A stretch of DNA of 52,122 nt. It comes from Bacteroidota bacterium (GTDB taxonomy: Bacteria > Bacteroidota > Bacteroidia > Chitinophagales > Chitinophagaceae). The stretch covers positions 1-52,122 of the forward strand of contig JABDGW010000012.1 in the NCBI GenBank assembly GCA_013285855.1, in the 5' to 3' direction. The position numbers and the translations under genes were made by a program. Below the pieces are notes generated by a model. It worked only from the letters and a program-made list of their open reading frames with translations. It was not told the DNA's origin and made no database searches. This document shows positions 27,688 to 36,003 of this stretch, piece after piece. Positions within the stretch are counted from its first letter, which is position 1; every line of letters begins with the position of its first letter.

Positions 27688-30681
27688 ATGAAAAAAATAT
27701 TGTTCTTTCCATTGTTACTGCTAACATTATTTGCTACTTCACAAACCAGGTCGTTAAAAGGAAAGGTTGTTTCTGAAAAAGACCAGTCTGCTGTGAGCAA
27801 GGCATCCATCACAATTAAAAACGGAAAATCAGTTATTGCCGATGATAGTGGAAGATTTAGTATTGAAGTTCCAGCCGGTGAACTGCATGTAACCATAAGT
27901 TCTATTGGTTTCGCACAAAAACAAATTGCAGTTGGTGCAAGCGATAATAATATTACCATATCGCTTACTGAAACAGACAAGAACCTGGATGAAGTTGTGG
28001 TAGTGGGTTATAACACAAAAAAGAAAGGCGAGCTTACAAGTGCTGTTACGGTTGTTGATGAACGTAAGCTAAAAGATGTTACTACAAATGATGTGGGCAG
28101 TATGTTACAGGGAAAAGTTGCGGGCTTGCAAGTGGTGAATAGTTCTGGTGTTCCGGGCGCAAATGCGGAAATAAGGTTGCGTGGTGTTTCGTCTATCAAC
28201 GCATCGCAAACGCCATTGTATGTTGTAGATGGAATCATCGGTGGCAACTTTGACCCGAACGATGTTGAAAGCATTACTGTTTTAAAAGATGCTTCTGCAA
28301 CAGCCATGTATGGTTCGCAGGCTAATGCCGGTGTTATTTTGGTTACTACTAAAAAAGCAAAATCAAATAAAACTACCATTGAAGTAAAAGCAACGACAGG
28401 ATTTCGCACACCGGATTTTGGTGAATTGAATATGATGGATGGCCACCAGTTATATAATTATCAAAAAGAATTTTACCGTGATTATATTCCAACCGATACA
28501 GGCAATTCATACAAAATAGATTTATTAAAATTTTATGCCGAGCGACCAACAAGTTTAGATAGCCAGAATCATAATTGGCTGACAACAATTTTTCAACCTG
28601 CATTCATGCAGAATTATTATGTTTCCATATCAGGCAGAACAGATAAGAACGAATATTATTTAAGCGCATCTTATTATAATGAGAACGGAACTTTCATGAA
28701 CACGAATTTTCAGCGTGCAAATTTGAGAGCTACATCAACTATACACTTCAGCCCGAAAGTTTCTTTAACCAACACCATTAATATAAGTGGTGTTAGTGGA
28801 AAGAGTTATGATTATAATGATATTTATTATGGTTTTTTAAACCTGCCGTGGGATAATCCTTACGATAGTGCGGGCAACCCGGTTTATGTGGATGGAAATT
28901 CAACATTCAAATGGTGGAGCCGTGATAAAATAAATCCAATACATACCATTGCACATTCAGACCATCCTTATAAAGGCTTTGATGCGAATTATGATCTGGA
29001 TTTTAATTACGCTATCACAAACTGGTTAACGTTTTCAACTACAAATCGTATTGCAGCGAGCTATAGCAAAAGCACGAGTTATTATTCGGGAGATGTTGCC
29101 GGGCAATATCATGGCACAGGTTATTTGGAAGAAAATGATATTTTAAGTTATAGCGGCATATCAAACAATCTTTTAAAATTTAATTTCAAATCAGGCGATC
29201 ATCAAATAAGCGGTCTCGCAGGTATTGCATTTGAAGGCGGCAAAACAGAAACGTTGGGTGGTTCAGGAAGAGGTTTGCCTTTTGGTTTAAAAGTGCTAAA
29301 TGTTGTGTCAAGTAATTTAAGCGTGAATGGTTATTACGATGAATCAGCTTTGATTTCTTATATCTCACAGGTGAATTACAGTTATAAGAATAAATATTTT
29401 ATTACAGGTTCATATCGTGTAGATGGTTCAACTGCATTTCAAAAAAATAATCGCTATGGTTCATTCCCTGCAATCTCTGCAGGATGGCTGGCAAGCAATG
29501 AAGATTTTTTAAGAGGAAATAATTTCATCACCAATCTTAAAATCCGCGGAGGTTATGGCGTAACGGGTACGCAGGATATTGGCGCATCGCGTTATCTTGG
29601 TTTATATTCATTAACGAGCCAATATAATAATGCATCTGCAGCAACGCCTTCTCAATTACCTAGTCCTGATTTAACGTGGGAAAGTAAATATCAAACAAAC
29701 ATTGGTTTGGATGCAGAATTTTTTAAACGTATTTCTTTAACGGTTGATGTGTATAATAATCTTACAAAAAATTTGTTGTTACAGGTATCGCAACCGTTAT
29801 CAGTTGGATTTGAAACAAGATGGGAAAACTCCGGTGAGATTCAAAACAAAGGATTAGAAATTTCTTTATCAACTATAAATATTCAGAGCAGAAATTTTTC
29901 ATGGACAACTGATTTCAACATCAGCTTCAACACAAATAAATTAAAAAATTTACCGGCAAGTTTTATAAAAACCGGCGATTGGGCTATCTCGCAGATTTAC
30001 AGGAATGACGGGAATTTATACGAATTTTATATGCCTGTTTGGTTAGGTGTTGATCCGCAAACGGGTTCACCGCTTTGGCAAAAGGTTACAAAAGATGTAG
30101 ATGGAAATGTTACAGGAACAGAAGCTACATCAAGCTATGCAGATGCAACTTTCCAGGAAGTAGGGTCTGCGTTGCCAAAATACCAGGGCGGATTTACAAA
30201 TACATTTACATACAAAAACATTTCGCTCAGCGTGAATGCATATTATTTATATGGAAACAAAGTTTACAGCAATGATTTACGTTTTGTAATGAATGATGGA
30301 GGCGAGCCTTACTATAATCAAATTGTTTTGCCATCGGATTACAGCATTTGGACAAAGCCCGGCGATATTGCGACCAATCCAAGTCCGCAGAATTCTGCTA
30401 ATTCAGTTGAGGTTTCAACAAGATATTTAAAGGATGGAAGTTTTATACAAATACGCAACATCAGTCTTGGTTATAACTTGCCGCAAACTTTTTCAAAGCG
30501 TTTAGGGCTTGATGATATTACTGTTTCGGTTTCTGCAGATAATGTTTACACGTTCACTAAGTTTCTTGGACAAGACCCGCAAACAACTATTCAACCTGCT
30601 GCATTTGTAACACCTGGTGTGAGTGATTTCAAGTATCCGAACAATCATCAGTATATTTTAAACATCAACTTTAAATTTTAA
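27688..30681 (+). CDS. SusC/RagA-family TonB-linked outer-membrane transporter (glycan locus)
   Basis: The 997-residue protein has a signal peptide (about 1-19), a carboxypeptidase-like regulatory fold (about 22-100, LKGKVVSEKDQSAVSKASIT), the LDEVVVVGYNTKKKGELT TonB-box-like region, a plug (IRLRGVSSINASQTPLYVVD) and a barrel ending in ILNINFKF with the C-terminal Phe of outer-membrane proteins. It starts a plus-strand operon with SusD 6 bp downstream. Because agaS, a tagatose-type kinase/aldolase and a GH36-like enzyme are encoded next door, the imported ligand may be a galactosamine- or galactose-containing oligosaccharide. It is a different paralogue from the SusC at 1451-4594. Confidence 0.95.
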   Translation: MKKILFFPLLLLTLFATSQTRSLKGKVVSEKDQSAVSKASITIKNGKSVIADDSGRFSIEVPAGELHVTISSIGFAQKQIAVGASDNNITISLTETDKNLDEVVVVGYNTKKKGELTSAVTVVDERKLKDVTTNDVGSMLQGKVAGLQVVNSSGVPGANAEIRLRGVSSINASQTPLYVVDGIIGGNFDPNDVESITVLKDASATAMYGSQANAGVILVTTKKAKSNKTTIEVKATTGFRTPDFGELNMMDGHQLYNYQKEFYRDYIPTDTGNSYKIDLLKFYAERPTSLDSQNHNWLTTIFQPAFMQNYYVSISGRTDKNEYYLSASYYNENGTFMNTNFQRANLRATSTIHFSPKVSLTNTINISGVSGKSYDYNDIYYGFLNLPWDNPYDSAGNPVYVDGNSTFKWWSRDKINPIHTIAHSDHPYKGFDANYDLDFNYAITNWLTFSTTNRIAASYSKSTSYYSGDVAGQYHGTGYLEENDILSYSGISNNLLKFNFKSGDHQISGLAGIAFEGGKTETLGGSGRGLPFGLKVLNVVSSNLSVNGYYDESALISYISQVNYSYKNKYFITGSYRVDGSTAFQKNNRYGSFPAISAGWLASNEDFLRGNNFITNLKIRGGYGVTGTQDIGASRYLGLYSLTSQYNNASAATPSQLPSPDLTWESKYQTNIGLDAEFFKRISLTVDVYNNLTKNLLLQVSQPLSVGFETRWENSGEIQNKGLEISLSTINIQSRNFSWTTDFNISFNTNKLKNLPASFIKTGDWAISQIYRNDGNLYEFYMPVWLGVDPQTGSPLWQKVTKDVDGNVTGTEATSSYADATFQEVGSALPKYQGGFTNTFTYKNISLSVNAYYLYGNKVYSNDLRFVMNDGGEPYYNQIVLPSDYSIWTKPGDIATNPSPQNSANSVEVSTRYLKDGSFIQIRNISLGYNLPQTFSKRLGLDDITVSVSADNVYTFTKFLGQDPQTTIQPAAFVTPGVSDFKYPNNHQYILNINFKF

Positions 30682-30687
30682 TTCGCT

Positions 30688-32427
30688 ATGAAAAACTATA
30701 TAAAGAACTTTTTTATAAACCTGCCTGTATTTCGTAGCACATTATTGCGAGGAACGAAGCAATCTGCATCTAACAATAAAAAATTATTTGATGCGATTCC
30801 CACTTTCGTGGGAATGACGTGTAAGAGGTTTATGTTTTTTTTACTTGCTTTTAAAGTAAAAACAAAATACAAGAGCTTACCCGTCATGCCCAACTTGATT
30901 GGGCATCTCAAAAAATTTGCTGTCTATGTCGTTATGATTGTCATGTGTACAATTACATTCAGCAGTTGTATAAAAGATGTAACGCCAAGTGATTCCATCA
31001 CAACAGAAACACTTACATCAACTACAGAAGGTTTAACCAATGCAGTGAATGGCGCTTATGCTTTGTTTAAAGATCATGTTGAATTTAACGGAACTGCTGA
31101 TGATAACAACATGTATTTGCGCCAGTATTTTCAGTTGAGTGATTTTGCAAGCGATGATATTACATGTGGCCAGGTAACAGAAGACCCGTTATTTTATAGT
31201 TTTAGCTTAGACCATTCGCCTACGCAAACCAACACGAGATATTTCTGGTACATCTCTTATAAAATCATCAACGATTGTAATACCGTTATTGCAGCCGTTG
31301 AAGCTAATTCAACAGATGATGCAACAAGAAAACAATTATTGGGAGAATGCTATTTTCTGCGGGCATTTACAAATTTTAATTTGGTAAGATTATTCGCAAG
31401 ACCATATTCACAGGATAAATCAGCGCCCGGGATTATTTTAAGAACATCTACCGATGACCCCGCGCAAAAAGCAAGAGCAACGGTTGAAGAAACGTATAAT
31501 CAAATTGTAGAGGATGCAAAAAAAGCAGCAGACTTAATGAACCAGTCTCGCGGTGTAATGTATGCAACAAAAGAAGCAGCGTGGGCTTTGCTTTCAAGAG
31601 CGTATTTATACATGGAAGATAATAAAGACGCTGCGGACTATGCAACCAAAGTAATTACCTCGGGCAAGTTTTCGCTTGCATCTTCATCAGCATTCAAAAC
31701 TATGTTTGCAAATGCTGTTCAAAGCAGTGAAACTATTTTTTGTATTTCATTTACTGCCAAAGAAGATTATGGAAAATTTGGTTCGATTGCTTCGATGATT
31801 TATTCTGATGGAAATAGTGGCTGGGGCGAAGAGTACGCATCACCATCTATCCGCGATTTAATGGATGCTCATCCGGAAGATGTACGCTGGAGTTATATTG
31901 TTCCATTGAAAGATGCAAATGGCGATATTCAAAAAAAGAATGGCATTCCTATTTATTATGTAACTAAATTTTCTTTCCAGGATGGAAGCCCTACATTGAG
32001 TTCGCCGATTATGTTCCGCTTGGCAGAAATGTATTTGAACCGTGCGGAAGCCAATGCAAAACAAGGCAATACAAAAGCTGCGTTGGATGATGTGGATGCA
32101 ATAAGAAAAAACCGTGGATTACAATCAAGCTTATATAATGGTGTAGTGCCTGCCGGTTCAACAGCGCTAAAAGTTGTTTTGAATGAAAGACGCATTGAGC
32201 TTGCATTTGAAGCGCAACGTACATATGATGTTTACAGAAATAATATGGCATTGAACAGAACGTATTGGGGTTATCATTTGCCGGGATTAAAAGAAACAGA
32301 TATTGATTTATCTAAAGAACCAACAGGTTATCCAAACGAAATTATTCAGCCGGATGACCCGCGAATTATTTACTATATTCCGATTGATGAAGTGCAGAGT
32401 AATCCGTTGTGTGTGCAAAATCCGTAG
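30688..32427 (+). CDS. SusD/RagB-family lipoprotein with repeat-derived insertion in its signal-peptide region
   Basis: The 579-residue frame ends with a clear SusD fold (LLGECYFLRAFTNFNLVRLF; FRLAEMYLNRAEANAKQGNT; RRIELAFEAQRTYDVYR). The lipoprotein signal is KKFAVYVVMIVMCTITFSSC with acylated Cys94, far too deep for a normal signal peptide. Residues about 17-75 (LRGTKQS, DAIPTFVGMT, VMPNLIGHLKK) are translated REP-like palindromes, not protein family sequence. Real translation may begin at Met67 (30886), inside the last palindrome, which gives a normal-length lipoprotein, or at Met43 or Met49. The annotated ATG at 30688, 6 bp after the SusC stop, is the ancestral position. Partner of the SusC just upstream. 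Confidence 0.9.
   Translation: MKNYIKNFFINLPVFRSTLLRGTKQSASNNKKLFDAIPTFVGMTCKRFMFFLLAFKVKTKYKSLPVMPNLIGHLKKFAVYVVMIVMCTITFSSCIKDVTPSDSITTETLTSTTEGLTNAVNGAYALFKDHVEFNGTADDNNMYLRQYFQLSDFASDDITCGQVTEDPLFYSFSLDHSPTQTNTRYFWYISYKIINDCNTVIAAVEANSTDDATRKQLLGECYFLRAFTNFNLVRLFARPYSQDKSAPGIILRTSTDDPAQKARATVEETYNQIVEDAKKAADLMNQSRGVMYATKEAAWALLSRAYLYMEDNKDAADYATKVITSGKFSLASSSAFKTMFANAVQSSETIFCISFTAKEDYGKFGSIASMIYSDGNSGWGEEYASPSIRDLMDAHPEDVRWSYIVPLKDANGDIQKKNGIPIYYVTKFSFQDGSPTLSSPIMFRLAEMYLNRAEANAKQGNTKAALDDVDAIRKNRGLQSSLYNGVVPAGSTALKVVLNERRIELAFEAQRTYDVYRNNMALNRTYWGYHLPGLKETDIDLSKEPTGYPNEIIQPDDPRIIYYIPIDEVQSNPLCVQNP
30734..30913. repeat. Cluster of three REP-like palindromes inside the 5' end of susD
   Basis: Three different elements lie here. 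At 30734-30771 is a TTGCGAGGAACGAAGCAATC element. At 30790-30819 is an ATTCCCAC-TTTC-GTGGGAAT hairpin followed by GACG. At 30882-30913 is a CGTCATGCCC-N11-GGGCATCTC element. All are well-known types of dispersed intergenic palindrome in many bacteria, and all are read through here as coding sequence. Confidence 0.75.
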
Positions 32428-32465
32428 TGATTAAAAATGTATAACAAAAAAATAAAAGCATATTA

Positions 32466-32587
32466 TTTTGAGATGCCCAATCAAGTTGGGCATGACGTCG
32501 AAGAGGTTGTGTTTTATTGTTACACAATAAACGTTTAAGAAAAATAATAGACCTCTCACACGTTATTCCCGCAAAAGCGGAAATCTC
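32466..32587. repeat. Two REP-like palindromes in the susD-PKD gap
   Basis: The element at 32466-32497 (GATGCCCAA to TTGGGCATGACG) is the exact reverse complement, over 32 bp, of the one at 30882-30913 within susD. The second, at 32561-32587 (CGTTATTCCCGC-AAAA-GCGGAAATCTC), belongs to the ATTCCC family seen at 30790. They occupy most of the 205-bp gap and could act as transcription attenuators or mRNA-stability hairpins between operon genes. Confidence 0.75.
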
Positions 32588-32632
32588 ACAAAACCGATAA
32601 AAAATTTTACAAGCAGGTTAAAAAATATAAAC

Positions 32633-33505
32633 ATGAAAAAAACAAATCTTATTATTTTAATAGTTGCATTAATTGCCGCTGTTAATTTTTCTTCCTGCAA
32701 AAAAGATTCATCTAATCCTGCTGCGCCGTTTGTTTTTTATGATATAAGCATAGATGGTGCTACGGCAACATTCACTAACAAATCAAAAGGTGCAGTAAGT
32801 TACGAATGGGATTTTGGTGATGGCACTACATCAACGGAAGAAAGCCCAACACATACTTATCCCGGCAAAGGAAAGTATGTGCCTACATTATATGCAACGG
32901 CATCTGATGGCACAAAAGCGGAAGCATCAACAGTGTTGCATATTTCAAAAACTTCAGCTGTTAAACTGGATGATAAAACACTTTCAGATTGGGATACAGT
33001 TACGCATAATGTTGTTCTCGCCGGTGCAAACTCAGGCAACTTCATTAAAGCAAAATATGATTACGATGCAAATTATATTTATCTCTATTTCGAACAAAAC
33101 ACAACAAAGGCAGACGGTAATATTTACGATGTATATTTAGATGCAGATAATGATATAACAACAGGTTTATTAACCGGCGATATTCCTGGCGGTGCTTATG
33201 AAATTTTACTCGAAGGAACTGTATTTGATGATTGGTTAGATCCGTATTATTTTATCGGAACAGACCAGCAGAATTTTGGTAATTATCAACCACAATCAAT
33301 AAGCGAATTTTTTAAGTTGGGAACTGTTGTGCAGGATGGCAGCGTACAAAAATTTGAATGGGCAATCAGCAGAAGTAAAATAAGAGGTTTAACAGGTAAA
33401 GCTGTTAGAATTGGAGTGCAGGCTGCTGCAAACGACTGGAGTGCAGAAATCGGTTTTTCACCGGATTTAGGCAGTGATTCTTTTTTGCTGGACATGAGTG
33501 AATAA
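32633..33505 (+). CDS. PKD-domain surface lipoprotein with a C-terminal carbohydrate-binding-like sandwich
   Basis: The 290-residue protein has a lipoprotein signal (lipobox FSSC, Cys22) followed by KKDSSN. A PKD domain spans about residues 35-108, with the hallmark YEWDFGDGT (57-65) and a THTYPGKGKY strand. The C-terminal part (about 115-290) contains IYLYFEQNTTKADGNIYDVY and YLDADNDITTGL, as in CBM9-like or DOMON-like sugar-binding sandwiches. It occupies the position of SusE/SusF-type accessory binding lipoproteins in the operon, between SusD and the DUF4874 protein, and is probably a surface glycan-binding protein. Confidence 0.8.
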   Translation: MKKTNLIILIVALIAAVNFSSCKKDSSNPAAPFVFYDISIDGATATFTNKSKGAVSYEWDFGDGTTSTEESPTHTYPGKGKYVPTLYATASDGTKAEASTVLHISKTSAVKLDDKTLSDWDTVTHNVVLAGANSGNFIKAKYDYDANYIYLYFEQNTTKADGNIYDVYLDADNDITTGLLTGDIPGGAYEILLEGTVFDDWLDPYYFIGTDQQNFGNYQPQSISEFFKLGTVVQDGSVQKFEWAISRSKIRGLTGKAVRIGVQAAANDWSAEIGFSPDLGSDSFLLDMSE

Positions 33506-33577
33506 TGCTTAACTTATAGTCTATGGCAAATTCATTTAAGAAATTGATAAGATAAAAATTAATACAACCTGTTTACA

Positions 33578-33685
33578 CGTCATGCCCGGCTACGACCGGG
33601 CATCTGCTTCTAAAAGTTTTAAAGTATCATTCAAATGTAATTAATCATAAAACAAGAGCAGGTTGTCGCCTTCGCGGGAATGACG
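33578..33685. repeat. Two REP-like palindromes in the PKD-DUF4874 gap
   Basis: The element at 33578-33604 reads CGTCATGCCCGG-N7-CCGGGCATC in outline, a typical REP-like palindrome. The one at 33661-33685 (ending TTCGCGGGAATGACG) is a degraded copy of the ATTCCC family in inverse orientation. The gap therefore has the same pair of element families as the preceding gap. Confidence 0.7.
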
Positions 33686-33707
33686 TTTCAAAATTCTTAA
33701 GCATATC

Positions 33708-35252
33708 ATGAAAAACAAACCAGTGTTTGCATCAATTATTTTATATTTTCTTTCTACGATTTTATTTACGCACTGCAGCAAGTTTGATAACCCGGCAACT
33801 TATACACCGCCGGCAACAGATACAGTTTTGTATGTTGAAAGTGATTCAGATTTTGCAAATCCAGAACGCGGTTTTTATCGGGTAGCAGAAACGTATGCCA
33901 ATAACTACGAGCCGCTTGATGTTGAGCAAATGAAGCAATGGAGAACATTGCAAAAAGCAGATGATGGGAATTATAAAGTATATAGCACTCTTGTTTTTCG
34001 CAATATAGTTTTGGAAGGCTACACAGATAAAAATTTGCCGCAGGATTTATTAGATAAAATCACTAACGATTTTAAATCTGCACGTGAAGCTGGTGTAAAA
34101 CTGATACTTCGTTTTTGTTATACAGTAACACAACATAGTGGCTCTTGCTCTGAGGGTTTTATTTGTCCGAAGTATGGCGATGCGCTAAAGAATATTGTGT
34201 TGAGTCAAATTGCACAATTGAAACCATTGTTACAAGATAATGCCGATGTGATTGCCTGCATACAAATGGGTTTTGTTGGAACATGGGGCGAAAATTATTA
34301 CAGTGATTATTTTGGTGACCCTTCATCAAACGGTAAAGGAAAATTAACTGATAAAAACTGGAGTGATAAAAATGAAGTGTTGAAAGCCTTGTTAGATGCA
34401 TTGCCTCAAAGCAGGATGATACAGGTGCGCACACCGCAAATGAAACAACGTTATGTGTATGGTGTTGATGCGCCAACATCTTCCAAAGCCCTAACGGATG
34501 CAGAAGCATTTTCAGGAACAGATGCAGCCCGCATCGGCTTTCATAATGATTGTTTTCTTTCATCTCCGAATGATTATGGAACGTATAATGATTATGGAAA
34601 TTCTTCGTCGCCGGGTGGAGATGCATATTCTATTTTACATGCTTATGCGGCGGCAGATGGAAAATATGTTGTTGTTGGAGGTGAAACCTGTGATGATACT
34701 TACAGTCCTGAAAACAATTGCGAGAATAGTGGCAAGGCACAAACGGAAATGCACAACATGCATTACAGTTTTTTAAACTGCGCTTACAATAATGATGTGA
34801 ATGATGACTGGCAGACCGGTGGCTGTATAGATGCTATTAAAAAAAATTTAGGTTATCGTTTTGTATTGCATAATGCAATATTTCCGAAAGATGCAACTAA
34901 AGCAGGCATGCAATTATCATTTATATTAACCATAGAAAATGCTGGTTATGCTTCACCTTATAATGCACGACCTGTTGAATTAATCATGCGCAATAAAACA
35001 ACCAATAAAGAATTTGTTTTTACTGTTGATACTGATGTGCGCAAATGGTATTCAGGCAACAACACCATCAACACAAAAATTATTACTGATAATACAATGC
35101 CAGCCGGCAATTATGACTTGTTTTTATTTTTGCCTGATGCCGCAAAATCTTTAGCGAACAGAACTGAATATGCTATTCGTTTGGCAAATGAAAATATGTG
35201 GGATGCAACAACGGGTTATAATAGCCTGAATAAAACTGTTGAGATAAAATAA
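33708..35252 (+). CDS. DUF4874/DUF4832 lipoprotein, candidate TIM-barrel glycosidase
   Basis: The 514-residue protein has a lipoprotein signal (lipobox FTHC, Cys23). The NPERGFYR motif (51-58) marks DUF4874, and the C-terminal half (about 215-400, then a beta-sandwich to 514) fits DUF4832. The sequence shows barrel-like strands: VKLILRFCY, ACIQMGFVGTWGEN with Glu195, RMIQVRTP, and KYVVVGGETC with Glu326. Two acidic residues at the ends of strands four and seven are the layout of retaining clan-A glycosidases, so a glycan-cleaving role is plausible. It ends the SusC-SusD-PKD operon, where the surface endo-acting enzyme is usually encoded. The biochemical function of this family is not known to me. 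Confidence 0.75.
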   Translation: MKNKPVFASIILYFLSTILFTHCSKFDNPATYTPPATDTVLYVESDSDFANPERGFYRVAETYANNYEPLDVEQMKQWRTLQKADDGNYKVYSTLVFRNIVLEGYTDKNLPQDLLDKITNDFKSAREAGVKLILRFCYTVTQHSGSCSEGFICPKYGDALKNIVLSQIAQLKPLLQDNADVIACIQMGFVGTWGENYYSDYFGDPSSNGKGKLTDKNWSDKNEVLKALLDALPQSRMIQVRTPQMKQRYVYGVDAPTSSKALTDAEAFSGTDAARIGFHNDCFLSSPNDYGTYNDYGNSSSPGGDAYSILHAYAAADGKYVVVGGETCDDTYSPENNCENSGKAQTEMHNMHYSFLNCAYNNDVNDDWQTGGCIDAIKKNLGYRFVLHNAIFPKDATKAGMQLSFILTIENAGYASPYNARPVELIMRNKTTNKEFVFTVDTDVRKWYSGNNTINTKIITDNTMPAGNYDLFLFLPDAAKSLANRTEYAIRLANENMWDATTGYNSLNKTVEIK

Positions 35253-35326
35253 ACCTGAATCATGTGTAACGTTTTACTTTCCCGATACCCACTATTAACT
35301 ATCGCTACGGACATTCTATAATGAAA

Positions 35327-35959
35327 CTATACAATCTTTTGTTCAATAGCTTTTGCTACAGCTTCGGTTCCTGATCTTACATGAAGCTTTTCATAAATAT
35401 GGGTGATATGAGAATTAACGGTTGAATAGGAAACATTGCATTTGTCAGCGATCATTTTATAGCTAAGCCCGTGAACAAGCATAGAAAGAATTTCATGTTC
35501 CCGATCTGTAAGATTAAATTCTGTTGCTGATTTTTTATTCCTGTTATTGAACAAATGCAATACCTGTCTTGCAACTGTTGGTGTCATAGGTGCTCCGCCG
35601 GATACAACCTCATTTATAGCATCTATCAATTTAGCAGGAGGCGTTTTCTTGAGAATATAACCATCAGCCCCTGCATAGATAGCTGCAAAAATTTTATCAT
35701 CATCTTCAAATACTGTTTGCATAAGAATTTTTACATCGGGGAATTGCTTTTTTATCAATTGCAAACCTTCTATACCGTTTACGTTAGGCATGTCAATATC
35801 CATAAGCACCACATCAGGAATATTTTTTACAATATTATGGATCACATGACTGCAGTCTTCAAATGCACCAGTACATTCCATTTCCGCAGTAGAATTCAGA
35901 AGCATTTCCAGTAATTCCCTGCGGGGTTTGTTATCGTCAAATACAGCCACCTTTACCAT
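35327..35959 (-). CDS. NarL/FixJ-type response regulator (module B)
   Basis: The 210-residue protein has a receiver domain (1-120) with FDDN, phospho-acceptor Asp54 in VVLMDIDMPN and Lys in ILKKTPP. The LuxR-type helix-turn-helix follows (about 145-208, LTDREHEILSML and SYSTVNSHITHIYEKL). The partner is the HisKA_3-type propeller kinase ending 44 bp upstream. It has its own promoter in that gap, so regulator and kinase levels can differ. It is about 60% similar by eye to the regulator at 49442-50074, showing a duplicated system. The likely target is the divergent MopE-type gene at 39362, whose promoter shares an 11-mer with its own. Confidence 0.92.
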   Translation of the reverse strand: MVKVAVFDDNKPRRELLEMLLNSTAEMECTGAFEDCSHVIHNIVKNIPDVVLMDIDMPNVNGIEGLQLIKKQFPDVKILMQTVFEDDDKIFAAIYAGADGYILKKTPPAKLIDAINEVVSGGAPMTPTVARQVLHLFNNRNKKSATEFNLTDREHEILSMLVHGLSYKMIADKCNVSYSTVNSHITHIYEKLHVRSGTEAVAKAIEQKIV

Positions 35960-35963
35960 ATAA

Positions 35964-36002
35964 CAAAACTCGGTTTAGCAATTATTGATTGCAATAGTTG
36001 AA
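35964..36002 (-). promoter_or_regulatory. Promoter and shared 11-mer before the module B regulator
   Basis: On the minus strand TTCAACTATTG (35992-36002) supplies the -33 TTG and is followed after exactly 20 bp by GAGTTTTG (35964-35971), one mismatch from TAnnTTTG. The same 11-mer in the same position precedes the MopE-type gene at 39362. The element fills the 44-bp gap after the kinase stop. Confidence 0.55.
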
Positions 36003-36003
36003 T

